Below are positions 41,761 to 50,284 of a stretch of 64,000 nt of DNA, piece by piece. Position 1 is the first letter of the stretch. Every line of letters starts with the position of its first letter. This DNA comes from Flavobacterium rhamnosiphilum. Its GTDB lineage: Bacteria; Bacteroidota; Bacteroidia; Flavobacteriales; Flavobacteriaceae. The DNA is taken from positions 1 to 64,000 of the forward strand of contig NZ_SMLG01000010.1 in assembly GCF_004349195.1 (NCBI RefSeq). Direction: 5' to 3'. Both the position numbers and the translations under genes were made by a program. The notes under the pieces are model-generated. The model ran no database searches, had not been told where the DNA came from, and saw only the letters and a list, made by a program, of their open reading frames with translations.

Positions 41761-44148
41761 CTAATTACCCGTTCTACTTTTTTCTTCTTGATTTCCAAAA
41801 TCGCGCTGCTTCACATTGATTTTTTTGTTTCCAAAATTATAAATTACAGATAAACGAGCAAATTGGTTGCTCATATTTTGGCTATACACCTGTTTAACTC
41901 CATTTACAACTGAAACGTCATCTTTTAAATAAGACGTATTAAAAATATCATTGGCTAGAAAGGCAATCTGCATTGTTTTGCTCAACAATTCCTGTTTAAA
42001 ACCAATATCAAAACTCGACGTATATCCTGTTTCATACAAACCGCTTTTATAAGGCGTACTATAATTAAAATCTATTTGCAATTTTGTTGCTTTCCCTAAC
42101 GAGAATGTATTGTTTGTAGAAAAATCGACTTTCAGACTGTTTGATTGTTTTGCATTAATATCTTTTATGAACTTAATTTCTGATCCTGAAAAAAACAATG
42201 AATTTTCACTCTGCCACCAATCTGCAAAATTGGCTGAATAACTTTCTCCAACTCCATAAGTAAAACCTTTAAAATAATTCTCTCTCGTCACAATTTGCGT
42301 GTTCGTTTCTGGATTTGCGTTAAATATCACGCCATAACCATCCGTAATAGCATTTAAGAAAATGCTGGTTCTTACTATTGTTTTATAAGAATGTACAAAT
42401 TCAAAATTATCACTAAAAGATGGTTTCAAAAAAGGATTTCCTTCTGAATAACTATTACTGCTGATATAAATTCTAAACGGATTCATTAAGCCAAAACTCG
42501 GTCTACTGATTCTTTTTCCGTAGTTTAAACTAAAATTATTGTTTTCATTTTTCTTATAAGAAGCATAAAATGTTGGAAATAATTTCAAATAATTATTTTC
42601 TGTTTCTTGATTCAAATTTTCTGAAAAACCATTCGTTTGTGTATTTTCCAAACGTACTCCGAATTGAAAATCCCATTTTTCATTGATTTTTTTTTCTCCG
42701 TTAATGTAAATCGCCTGATTATTTTCGGTGTATTTAAATTGGTTTGATTGGTTAGGATCTAATTCTGGAATTCCAGTAATTGTATTATAATAGACAACAT
42801 CGCTATTACTGTTTGTAAAACTCATTTTTGCTCCGTAGGATAAATTTAAGGCTTGAAGCGGATGTTCCATATCAGCCTTGAAGCTCAGGTTATCAATAGC
42901 CTGATTCGAAATATTTCGTCCTGATTGATTGACATCGACAAAAGTTCCATCTGATGAATAGTTATTCGCTTTAAAATCATTGTCAAATTTCGAATTGTAA
43001 TTAAAATAATCTACATCAAATGATAATTTTCGGTTTAAAGAATCCAGTTTTGTAATCAAATGCACATTATAAGTTTGATTGCCTGAATTCCTGTCAACAA
43101 CGGTATTATTGAGAGTATAGTTTTCTAATTGATTTTGAGCATTGTATCTATCAATTCTAATCTCTGCGTCTAAATCTGGATTACTTCTATCCTTTAAAAA
43201 TTGAAAACCAATGGTTGTTTTTTCTGAAAAATCATAATCTAAAGCTAATTTTCCAGATCCGTTTTCCTCATTTAATTTTGTTGTCACATCCATCCTTGTA
43301 GGCCCTTCAACGAAATACATATTAAGAGATTCATCAATATTTTTAGCGCCCGTTTTTCCACTAACGCTGGCCGAAAATCTAAACTTATTTTTACTGTAAA
43401 AGAAGTTGTTCCTTAAAGCATAAATTCCATATTTATTTTGATCATACGAAGCTGTAGTGGTATTTTTCCAGGAATTACGAGCACCTTTTTTCATTACAAT
43501 ATTAATCAATCCGCCAGTTCCTTCGGCTTCATATTTTGACGAAGGATTACTTATAATTTCGATATTTTTAATATCACTTGACGAAATAGATTTCAAGAAA
43601 TTATTCAGTTCTTCGCCAGTTAATTCAATCATTCTTCCATCAATCATGACACGAGAAGTTCCTTTTCCTAATATATTGATAGCTTTATTTTGTACCACAA
43701 CACCCGGTGCTGTATTTATTGCACTCAAAGCATCGCCACCAACCGTTGTTACATTATTTTCAGGATTATAAACCAAACGATCTATTTTTTGTACGATTGT
43801 GTTTTTTTTACTTTTGATTACAACTTCTACTAAATTTGTTGCGTTTTCTTTCAAAATGATTGTTCCTAAATCAGTATCATTTTCTATTGCAATCTCTTTT
43901 TCAAATTCAGAATATCCAAGCGACCTAATTTTTACTTTATAAATTCCTTTATTCAAATTCAGCTCAAAACTGCCGTCTTCTTTTGTTGTTGCTCCGTTTA
44001 TAATTTTTCCTTCTTGATTTACAATTACGACATCTGTCCATGCTAATGACGTTTTTTCATCGGCAATTTTTCCATTTAATTTAAAGGATGTTTGTGCTAA
44101 ACAAAATAAAGGCAATAATAAAAAGATAAGGAGGTTTGTTTTTTTCAT
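41761..44148 (-). CDS. Outer-membrane beta-barrel protein, OMP_b-brl_3/TonB-receptor-like
   Basis: About 795 residues from ATG 44148. A signal peptide (MKKTNLLIFLLLPLFCLAQ) is followed by a carboxypeptidase-regulatory-like domain (about 20-105), a plug-like domain (near 120-225, ending in TGGLINIVMKKG) and a long barrel with the family motif RISRPSFGLMNPF. It is a paralogue of the protein encoded at 1124-3493. Substrate unknown. The upstream gene on the same strand is a membrane-bound AraC regulator, and a terminator separates them, so any control would act in trans. The frame extends to 44187, but the internal ATG starts the signal peptide. Confidence 0.88.
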   Translation of the reverse strand: MKKTNLLIFLLLPLFCLAQTSFKLNGKIADEKTSLAWTDVVIVNQEGKIINGATTKEDGSFELNLNKGIYKVKIRSLGYSEFEKEIAIENDTDLGTIILKENATNLVEVVIKSKKNTIVQKIDRLVYNPENNVTTVGGDALSAINTAPGVVVQNKAINILGKGTSRVMIDGRMIELTGEELNNFLKSISSSDIKNIEIISNPSSKYEAEGTGGLINIVMKKGARNSWKNTTTASYDQNKYGIYALRNNFFYSKNKFRFSASVSGKTGAKNIDESLNMYFVEGPTRMDVTTKLNEENGSGKLALDYDFSEKTTIGFQFLKDRSNPDLDAEIRIDRYNAQNQLENYTLNNTVVDRNSGNQTYNVHLITKLDSLNRKLSFDVDYFNYNSKFDNDFKANNYSSDGTFVDVNQSGRNISNQAIDNLSFKADMEHPLQALNLSYGAKMSFTNSNSDVVYYNTITGIPELDPNQSNQFKYTENNQAIYINGEKKINEKWDFQFGVRLENTQTNGFSENLNQETENNYLKLFPTFYASYKKNENNNFSLNYGKRISRPSFGLMNPFRIYISSNSYSEGNPFLKPSFSDNFEFVHSYKTIVRTSIFLNAITDGYGVIFNANPETNTQIVTRENYFKGFTYGVGESYSANFADWWQSENSLFFSGSEIKFIKDINAKQSNSLKVDFSTNNTFSLGKATKLQIDFNYSTPYKSGLYETGYTSSFDIGFKQELLSKTMQIAFLANDIFNTSYLKDDVSVVNGVKQVYSQNMSNQFARLSVIYNFGNKKINVKQRDFGNQEEKSRTGN

Positions 44149-44225
44149 AATTTCTAATTTTAAACTTGTTCGATTAATTTGAAGCAAAGTTGCCTTAGAA
44201 AATTTCAGAATTCGACCGACAAAAA

Positions 44226-44266
44226 AAAGTCGAACTCATTTTCTCAGAAGAAATGGGTTCGACTTT
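44226..44266 (-). terminator. Terminator of the AraC-type gene
   Basis: Read on the minus strand, AAAGTCGAACCCATTT pairs with AAATGAGTTCGACTTT (one G-T pair) and runs into a T-tract, 37 bases after the regulator gene. Confidence 0.85.
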
Positions 44267-44302
44267 ATTGAACACAAAGTACGACTTTTTACAAATCACT
44301 TA

Positions 44303-45451
44303 TTATGAAGCGTTTCGATAAGCTGTCGGCGTTAGATTAGTATGTTTTTTAAAAGAGGTATTAAAAGAAGATTTTGAATTAAAACCTACTTCATACAAAA
44401 TTTCCAAAACCGTAAGCTGACTCTTGGATTGATCTTTAAGGATATTCATTGCTTTTTGAATGCGATATTCATTCACAAAATCAAAAAAGTGCTGGTCTAT
44501 ATGATGATTAATCAAAACAGATAAATCCCGAACCGGAATATCAATTTGATTTGAAAGCTCCTGAATGGTAAGCGACGGATCGAGAAAAGGTTCTTTTTCT
44601 ATCATATAGTGTTTCAACGCCGAAATTTGAGCCGAAATTACTTCATTTTGATGGTCTTTTACTTCGGCATTATTTACATTTTCCTTAGGAAGAATATCTC
44701 TTGCTAATTGTAATTTGGAATCAATCCCACGAAAAAGTTCGGGATGGTTCAAGGCTTTTAATACAAACCAGCAGCTTATTATTAAAACCAGAAATTGCAT
44801 TACTACATTTGCCCAAATCCATAGCAATTCGAAATCAGTAAATCTTATAATATTCTTAGCTATAGATAAATAATACAAAATAAAGAACATAATGGATATT
44901 TGAAATAACCATTTAAAAACAGAAGTTTTGGGATTCGTATAATTTTCCAGATATACTTGTCTATACTTTTTTAAAACCAAAAATATTCCAATACTATACA
45001 ATACAATTTGCATGGATAACATAAACTGGAAATAGTACAATTCAGGCATTTGATTACGATGGTCATAAAACTGCATTTTTTCAACATCATTTAAAAAGTA
45101 GAGTCTGAAGATAAAAACTACATTTGTGATTATAAATGGAAGTGTGTGCAATAAATGCTTGGTTTTTAACCGAAAATCAGCAAAACAAACTGACAATACA
45201 TACAGATAAAAAACAGGAAGTACCAAAGCACAAATAGTCCATCTGAAAAATTCTAAATTAAGATAATCTTTAATCAAGTCATCATCAATCAAAAGACCGC
45301 TATTGTCAATTACAAAAAACAGTAAATAGGATGCAAATAGTCGGTTTGCTAATTTGTTTTTTGTTTTTACAGTGAGTAAAAAGAATGCCAGTAATAATGA
45401 AACAAAAACTGATATTTTGGCCATACCCGTTAAAAAGCTAATTATATCCAT
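44303..45451 (-). CDS. Membrane-bound AraC-family regulator
   Basis: The 382-residue protein has about seven hydrophobic spans in residues 1-235, a short linker, and a C-terminal AraC-type DNA-binding domain (about 275-382). The first HTH is near LTIQELSNQIDIPVRDLSVL, and the second, highly conserved one contains LTVLEILYEVGFNSKSSFNT followed by FKKHTNLTPTAYR. Bacteroidota have many such 7TM-AraC proteins, thought to sense envelope signals, often next to genes for outer-membrane receptors. It is followed on the same strand by the outer-membrane barrel gene at 41761-44148, the most likely target. Confidence 0.88.
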   Translation of the reverse strand: MDIISFLTGMAKISVFVSLLLAFFLLTVKTKNKLANRLFASYLLFFVIDNSGLLIDDDLIKDYLNLEFFRWTICALVLPVFYLYVLSVCFADFRLKTKHLLHTLPFIITNVVFIFRLYFLNDVEKMQFYDHRNQMPELYYFQFMLSMQIVLYSIGIFLVLKKYRQVYLENYTNPKTSVFKWLFQISIMFFILYYLSIAKNIIRFTDFELLWIWANVVMQFLVLIISCWFVLKALNHPELFRGIDSKLQLARDILPKENVNNAEVKDHQNEVISAQISALKHYMIEKEPFLDPSLTIQELSNQIDIPVRDLSVLINHHIDQHFFDFVNEYRIQKAMNILKDQSKSQLTVLEILYEVGFNSKSSFNTSFKKHTNLTPTAYRNAS

Positions 45452-45511
45452 TCCAATTTTTTAATTATTCAACAAATATAATATTTTAGTTCATTCAAAA
45501 AGGTTCTAAAA

Positions 45512-45547
45512 ATTGCAATAAAAAAGATTAATTTTGGGGCTGTCTAA
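45512..45547. repeat. 36-bp direct repeat, copy 1 (left of hdc)
   Basis: This segment is identical at 33 of 36 positions to 47470-47505 in the same orientation. It contains TAATTTTG, a -7 box pointing right, but here it faces the 3' end of the oppositely oriented hdc gene and so has no gene to drive. It looks like a displaced copy of the murQ promoter. Confidence 0.85.
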
Positions 45548-45552
45548 AATCA

Positions 45553-46713
45553 CTAAAAACCAAATTCAAATACTTCTTCGGGTTTTTCCACACAGTTTTC
45601 GACGTCGTGGATAAAATTATCGATTTGTTCTTTGGTTACATTTGGCATACAGATGATGTGCGAGATATCGCCTTCGGTAGCCAATTGCCATTTCGATTTT
45701 ATTTTTTCGGAGACTTTAGGGAATACAACCGTAATGGCATTAGGGTTTCGCCAAGCGTTAATGCCAATTTCTTTTAGTCTTTGCTCGCAATATTCCGCAA
45801 TTTCCAAACTATGTAAATACCGTTTTTTTAAACCGTTAACCCCTAGTTTTTTAAGAGTATACCATAAAAATAAGGGGCAATGTCCATTTCGGGATCCCGT
45901 AATGGTAGTGTCCAGTGAACCGATATAGGAAATCCCCTTTGAGATTCGGTCTCTGTTGGAGCGTTTTGTAATGATTACCCCGGTTGGTATTGGCGAACCA
46001 ATAAATTTATGACCGCTAATAGAAATACTGTCCGCGCCATCTTTGAAGTCAAATGGGAAACGAGGTTCCATGAAAGCTCCGTAACTGCCAGACAAAGCGG
46101 CATCGCAATGGATGTAGCTGTCTTGTATCGCCAAACCTTTTAAGATATTTCTAATTTTAGAAACGTCATCTTTCGCTTCTTTCATAGTCGTACCAAAGGT
46201 TGTCAACACTATGGCGGGCTTGTGCCGATTCATTTTTAGGGTATTCTCAAAATCGGTATAATCAATCTCACCGTTTTCTTGTGATCGGATGACAATGCTT
46301 GGAATATTTAGCAAATGAATGTTTTTACGAACACTATAATGGGTCGATTCAGAGTAATAAACCATTGCTTTTGGATATAATTCCCTTGCCAGATATAAAC
46401 CGTACAAATTACTTTCGGATCCTCCATTAGTTACGTAACCCCAATAATCTTTGGGATTCGCTCGGAACAATTTGGCAAAAAATCCAACAACTTCCCTTTC
46501 CAGTTCATGGGTCTGCACTTTATAGGTGCAGTCTTCAAATGGATCTCCCAGATTATTAATCGGGTATTTTAAGAAATGATTAATTTCTGAATAGTCAAAA
46601 TCTTTTGAAACAGGATAGCCCAAGAAATTGTCTCTTGCATTTTCAATAAATTGTTCTAATTCAATTAATCGTTGGTTATCTTGTTCTGTTAATGACTCTG
46701 AAATTGTTTTCAT
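45553..46713 (-). CDS. hdc: Histidine decarboxylase, PLP-dependent
   Basis: The 386-residue group II decarboxylase is expected to convert histidine to histamine and CO2. Matching segments are NFLGYPVSKDFDYS, NLGDPFEDCTY, GYVTNGGSESNLYGLYLARE, and the PLP site SISGHKFIGSPIPTG with Lys236, as in Morganella-type Hdc (about 378 residues). Other small amino-acid decarboxylases of this group (for serine, for example) cannot be fully excluded. The frame is open to 46740, but a minus-strand -7 box at 46738-46745 makes ATG 46713 the start. It is divergent from an Lrp/AsnC gene, the likely regulator, and both lie between two 36-bp direct repeats. Confidence 0.88.
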   Translation of the reverse strand: MKTISESLTEQDNQRLIELEQFIENARDNFLGYPVSKDFDYSEINHFLKYPINNLGDPFEDCTYKVQTHELEREVVGFFAKLFRANPKDYWGYVTNGGSESNLYGLYLARELYPKAMVYYSESTHYSVRKNIHLLNIPSIVIRSQENGEIDYTDFENTLKMNRHKPAIVLTTFGTTMKEAKDDVSKIRNILKGLAIQDSYIHCDAALSGSYGAFMEPRFPFDFKDGADSISISGHKFIGSPIPTGVIITKRSNRDRISKGISYIGSLDTTITGSRNGHCPLFLWYTLKKLGVNGLKKRYLHSLEIAEYCEQRLKEIGINAWRNPNAITVVFPKVSEKIKSKWQLATEGDISHIICMPNVTKEQIDNFIHDVENCVEKPEEVFEFGF

Positions 46714-46737
46714 GCTTTTGAAATGTTTTTTTTTTTG

Positions 46738-46745
46738 CAAAAATA
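46738..46745 (-). promoter_or_regulatory. -7 box of hdc
   Basis: On the minus strand TATTTTTG fits TAnnTTTG and places the start site about 20 bases before ATG 46713. It overlaps the upstream candidate start codon and so decides the start. The 160-base divergent region would be the natural binding site for the Lrp-type protein. Confidence 0.5.
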
Positions 46746-46873
46746 CTTTAATTGAAATGCAATTCTATTTATCGAATCAAATTCGAAATATAATTCTACA
46801 TTTGCTATTAATTGAAGAATTTTAATATTGAATTGCTTCAATTTTATTTTTCAAACAAGATAATTTTTCTGCT

Positions 46874-47326
46874 ATGGATGCAACAGACAAAAAAATATTA
46901 ATGCTCCTGCAGCAAAATGCAAAGCTTAATACGAAGGAAATCGCCGAAAAAGTGGGCTTGTCAGTCTCTCCCACGTTTGAGCGGATAAAGAAATTAGAAC
47001 AAAAGCAATACATCAAAAAATATGTTGCCCTGTTGGATGGCACAAAAATCGGAAAATCGATCAGTGTGTACTGTCAGGTTACCTTGGCCGTTCATTCGAG
47101 GGAATTGATTGATGATTTTAAAAAACACATCAACGAATTGCCTGAAATTATGGGATGTTTTCATGTTTCCGGCAACTATGACTTTTTATTAAAAATTGCC
47201 GTTAATGACATGAATGAATACCAGAAATTTATAATAGACAAGCTATCGGTTATCAAGGGGATTTCTAACGTGCAAAGTTCCTTTGTCATGGAGGAGATAA
47301 AAAATGACATCGCTTATACTTTATAG
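46874..47326 (+). CDS. Lrp/AsnC-family regulator
   Basis: The 150-residue protein has an N-terminal HTH at residues 4-50 (ILMLLQQNAKLNTKEIAEKV, then SPTFERIKKLEQKQYIKKY) and a C-terminal RAM domain at about 65-145 with the typical MGCFHVSGNYDFLLKIAV. Lrp-type regulators bind amino acids and control neighbouring metabolic genes. It is divergent from histidine decarboxylase, so histidine is a reasonable candidate effector. The pair may form a self-contained module, as suggested by the flanking direct repeats. Length is normal for the family. Confidence 0.92.
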   Translation: MDATDKKILMLLQQNAKLNTKEIAEKVGLSVSPTFERIKKLEQKQYIKKYVALLDGTKIGKSISVYCQVTLAVHSRELIDDFKKHINELPEIMGCFHVSGNYDFLLKIAVNDMNEYQKFIIDKLSVIKGISNVQSSFVMEEIKNDIAYTL

Positions 47327-47469
47327 AAAGGAGTTTGTGTAGTCAAACACCTTGATGCCTCCATTATTTACTCGCTCTTCTTTTCTCTTCTTCATTTCCA
47401 GAATTTCTTTGTATCCTATTATAAAAAAAACATTTTAAATCTTTGCGACTTTACTCCTTAAATTTCGGG

Positions 47470-47505
47470 ATTGCGATAAAAAAGATTAATTTTGGGGTTG
47501 TCCAA
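47470..47505 (+). repeat. 36-bp direct repeat, copy 2 (murQ promoter)
   Basis: It matches 45512-45547 at 33 of 36 bases. It contains TAATTTTG (47487-47494), which fits TAnnTTTG and lies 22 bases before the murQ ATG, so this copy is the working promoter. The two copies bracket hdc and the Lrp gene. Confidence 0.85.
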
Positions 47506-47516
47506 TTACAAGAAAA

Positions 47517-48338
47517 ATGACCTTTACAAAAACTACCGAACAATCCTCAAAATACGAACATTTAGAAAAAATGTCGGTTCCAGAATTGTTATCTAATATC
47601 AATCAGGAAGACAAAACCGTTCCGCTTGCCGTAGAAAAAGCATTACCACAAATAGATCGTTTAGTAACTGAAATCGTTGCCAAAATGAAATTGGGCGGTC
47701 GATTATTCTATATTGGAGCAGGAACATCCGGGCGTTTGGGAATTCTTGATGCTTCGGAATGTCCGCCAACCTTTGGCGTTCCTTTCGATTTAGTAATTGG
47801 GATTATTGCCGGCGGCGACACCGCAATCCGTAAAGCCGTAGAAAACGCCGAAGACAATACTATACAGGCTTGGAAAGATTTAAAAGCGCATAATATAAAT
47901 AAAAATGATGTCGTTGTAGGAATAGCAGCTTCGGGAACAACGCCTTATGTTATTGGAGGATTGCAAACTTGCAACGAAAATAATATTACCACAGGAAGTA
48001 TTTCTTGCAATGCAGAAAGCCCGCTTTCGCAAACGGCAAAATTTCCAATCGAAGTAGTTGTAGGTCCGGAATTTGTAACCGGGAGTTCCCGTATGAAAGC
48101 TGGTACCGCACAAAAACTGGTACTCAACATGATTACAACTGCTACCATGATTCAACTGGGGAAAGTGAAAGGCAACAAAATGGTTGATATGCAACTAAGC
48201 AATAGTAAACTGGTTGATCGTGGCGTGAAAATGATTATGGGAGAAATTCCTGTTTCTTATGATGAAGCTACCGAATTATTGAAAAAATATGGCAGTGTTA
48301 GAAAAGCAGTCGATAATTATAGTGGTCAGTCCCGATAG
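47517..48338 (+). CDS. murQ: N-acetylmuramic acid 6-phosphate etherase
   Basis: The 273-residue SIS-domain enzyme cleaves the lactyl ether of MurNAc 6-phosphate to give GlcNAc 6-phosphate and D-lactate in cell-wall recycling. It has FTKTTEQSSKYEHLEKMSV at the N-terminus, GRLFYIGAGTSGRLGILDAS, CPPTFGV, AGGDTAIRKAVENAEDN and VVGPEFVTGSSRMKAGTAQK, all MurQ hallmarks. The last residues (SGQSR) and the stop codon lie inside an 18-bp palindrome (48330-48347), so the original C-terminus may have been altered by a repeat insertion. Length is a little below E. coli MurQ (298). It is transcribed from the promoter in the 36-bp repeat. Confidence 0.93.
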   Translation: MTFTKTTEQSSKYEHLEKMSVPELLSNINQEDKTVPLAVEKALPQIDRLVTEIVAKMKLGGRLFYIGAGTSGRLGILDASECPPTFGVPFDLVIGIIAGGDTAIRKAVENAEDNTIQAWKDLKAHNINKNDVVVGIAASGTTPYVIGGLQTCNENNITTGSISCNAESPLSQTAKFPIEVVVGPEFVTGSSRMKAGTAQKLVLNMITTATMIQLGKVKGNKMVDMQLSNSKLVDRGVKMIMGEIPVSYDEATELLKKYGSVRKAVDNYSGQSR

Positions 48339-48347
48339 CTATCGGGA
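48330..48347. repeat. 18-bp perfect palindrome at the murQ stop
   Basis: TCCCGATAGCTATCGGGA is self-complementary, and its TAG serves as the murQ stop codon. It may be a short dispersed palindromic repeat. There is no T-tract, so it is unlikely to be an intrinsic terminator. Confidence 0.7.
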
Positions 48348-48416
48348 GTAGTCAATATTAAGTAATCAGGTTGCAGATAACCTTTAACTCATAACTTTTA
48401 ACCCTTAACTCATAAA

Positions 48417-48638
48417 ATGGCAACCAACAAAGAACTATTATCAAAAGGAATCAAATATTTAGCGGGAGCTTTACCATTGCTGTTTTTGGGGCCGGCAGTG
48501 ATTTATAATGCTTTTATGAATCAACAAAATGTGTGGCATTATTTGGTTTTAGCAATAGGAATAATTGCTTGTTTAGCAGCTATGCTTTTGATGTTTTTGG
48601 GTTTAAAAATAATTATGAAAAGTTTATTTAACGACTAA
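48417..48638 (+). CDS. DUF6095-like small membrane protein
   Basis: The 73-residue protein has two hydrophobic spans (about 13-30 and 38-66) and a short basic N-terminus (MATNKELLSKGIKYLAGALP), resembling the DUF6095 family of Flavobacteriia. Function unknown. Its last base overlaps the first base of the pentapeptide-repeat gene (TAATG), so the two are translationally coupled. It probably belongs to the murQ transcript. Confidence 0.78.
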   Translation: MATNKELLSKGIKYLAGALPLLFLGPAVIYNAFMNQQNVWHYLVLAIGIIACLAAMLLMFLGLKIIMKSLFND

Positions 48639-49210
48639 TGGAAAACTTAATTCATGTTCAAAAAACATTTGAAAAAATCGTTTACATTGATAAAAAAGTA
48701 AACAATAGAGAATTTGAAGATTGCGTTTTTAAAAACTGTGATTTATCGAATAGTGATTTCTCCTATAGCACTTTTATGGATTGTGAGTTCATTGATTGCA
48801 ATTTATCCATGACCAAATTATCAGGAACAAGCTTAAAAGGGGTACAATTCAAAAACTGTAAATTGCTGGGTATCCAATTTGAGGAATGTGATGACTTCTT
48901 GTTTAAAGTCAATTTTCAGGAATGTGTTTTGGATTATTCGTCGTTTGCTAATAAAAAAATGCCTAAGACAAAATTCAATTCCTGCTCGTTGAAAGACACT
49001 ACCTTTATTGGAGCCAATCTTACGAGTTCCGTTTTTGACAACAGTAATTTGGATGGCGCTATTTTTAACAATACGCAATTAGCTGGAGCCGATTTTTCAA
49101 AAGCATCTAATTTTAAAATTGATCCTGAATTCAATCCCATGAAAAAAGCAAAATTTTCAACACAGGGAATCGTTGGACTTCTGGACAAGTATGACATCAA
49201 AATTGTGTAA
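48638..49210 (+). CDS. Pentapeptide-repeat protein
   Basis: The 190-residue protein is made largely of pentapeptide repeats of the A(D/N)LxF type: FEDCVFKNCDLSNSDFSYST, FIDCNLSMTKLSGTSLKGVQ and FIGANLTSSVFDNSNLDGAI. These should fold into a right-handed quadrilateral beta-helix. Its size and the two blocks with a short break near residue 90 recall Qnr and McbG proteins, which mimic DNA and protect gyrase, but a resistance role is not established by sequence alone. It overlaps the DUF6095-like gene by one base and is followed two bases later by a DinB-like gene. Confidence 0.88.
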   Translation: MENLIHVQKTFEKIVYIDKKVNNREFEDCVFKNCDLSNSDFSYSTFMDCEFIDCNLSMTKLSGTSLKGVQFKNCKLLGIQFEECDDFLFKVNFQECVLDYSSFANKKMPKTKFNSCSLKDTTFIGANLTSSVFDNSNLDGAIFNNTQLAGADFSKASNFKIDPEFNPMKKAKFSTQGIVGLLDKYDIKIV

Positions 49211-49212
49211 CC

Positions 49213-49788
49213 ATGGAAACAAATATTGCCTATCTTGAAAGTGCGAAAAAGCAGTTTTTGTATTATAAAACACTGGGAGAAAAAGCCATAGAACAACTTG
49301 AACCAGAGCAACTTTTTGTCGCCGTAAATGAAGATACAAACAGTATTGCCACGATTGTAAAACATCTTTCGGGGAATATGCTTTCACGTTGGACCGATTT
49401 CCTTAATAGTGACGGCGAAAAAGAATGGCGCAACCGCGATGCTGAATTTGAAAATGATTTACAATCTAAAGAAGCAGTTTTAGTCGCTTGGAATAAAGGC
49501 TGGGAATGTTTATTCAATGCTTTAAACGGATTACAACCAGAACAACTTTCACAGATTATATATATCAGAAATGAAGGCCATACGGTTGTGGAAGCGATCA
49601 ACAGACAATTGGCACATTATCCATATCACGTTGGTCAAATCGTTTTTTATGCCAAACAACTAAAAAATAGCGATTGGGAAAGTTTATCAATTCCGAGAAA
49701 TAAATCAAAAAGTTACAATGCGGATAAATTTGCACAAGAGAAAAGCATCAAGAATTTTACGGATGAAGAATTAAAACGGTTAAAATAA
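49213..49788 (+). CDS. DUF1572/DinB-superfamily protein
   Basis: The 191-residue helical protein matches the DUF1572 type of the DinB/YfiT metal-binding fold. Metal-ligand histidines appear in TIVKHLSGNMLSRWTDFL and in the late helix LAHYPYHVGQIVFYAKQLK, with a third site between them. These proteins act as metal-dependent transferases in thiol or other small-molecule chemistry, and the substrate is unknown. It follows the pentapeptide gene by two bases, completing a four-gene unit with murQ, although murQ is separated by a palindrome. Confidence 0.87.
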   Translation: METNIAYLESAKKQFLYYKTLGEKAIEQLEPEQLFVAVNEDTNSIATIVKHLSGNMLSRWTDFLNSDGEKEWRNRDAEFENDLQSKEAVLVAWNKGWECLFNALNGLQPEQLSQIIYIRNEGHTVVEAINRQLAHYPYHVGQIVFYAKQLKNSDWESLSIPRNKSKSYNADKFAQEKSIKNFTDEELKRLK

Positions 49789-49867
49789 TAGCTACAATCA
49801 GGACACGAGTGAAGCGAACTGAAGAAGTAAACAGCTCCAAAAAATTAAAAATAAATACACTTAAGAA

Positions 49868-50242
49868 ATGAAAAAAATAATACTCCTCCTCCCATTATTG
49901 CTACTAATGTCGTGTTATGATGCGGAACGCAATTGCAAAGATTTTAAAACCGGGAAATTCAAGTTTGAATATGAAGTTAACGGCGTAAAAAAAATTGCCC
50001 TTTTTGAACGTAATGACAGTATTGAAATTGAAACTTTTGAAGGAAAAACAGATACCGCTTCGATACGATGGGTAAACGATTGTGAATATGTTTTACTGAA
50101 ATTGCACCCAAAAAACATGGCTGAGGAAAAGGCAATTGGTATGAAAATTTTGACAACCTCAAAAAATTCCTATACCTTTGAATTTGGAATGGTTGGTGTT
50201 GATGAAAAACAAAGAGGAACTGTCACTAAGATTTCCGATTAA
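49868..50242 (+). CDS. Small lipoprotein
   Basis: The 124-residue product has a lipoprotein signal peptide (MKKIILLLPLLLLMSC, Cys16), so it is anchored to a membrane on the periplasmic side. The mature part is beta-rich, with two further cysteines (RNCKDFKTG and WVNDCEYVLLKL) that could form a disulfide. I do not recognise a named family. It sits between the DUF1572 gene and the TerC gene on the same strand. Confidence 0.78.
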   Translation: MKKIILLLPLLLLMSCYDAERNCKDFKTGKFKFEYEVNGVKKIALFERNDSIEIETFEGKTDTASIRWVNDCEYVLLKLHPKNMAEEKAIGMKILTTSKNSYTFEFGMVGVDEKQRGTVTKISD

Positions 50243-50284
50243 GCACATAAAATCAAATTAATTACAAATAATAACTAAATAAAC

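Noticed and set aside
48330..48347. Palindrome after murQ as an intrinsic terminator
   Set aside because: It has no loop or T-tract. It fits a short palindromic repeat better.
48638..49210. Pentapeptide protein as a proven quinolone-resistance gene
   Set aside because: Only the repeat fold is visible. Gyrase protection cannot be read from the sequence.
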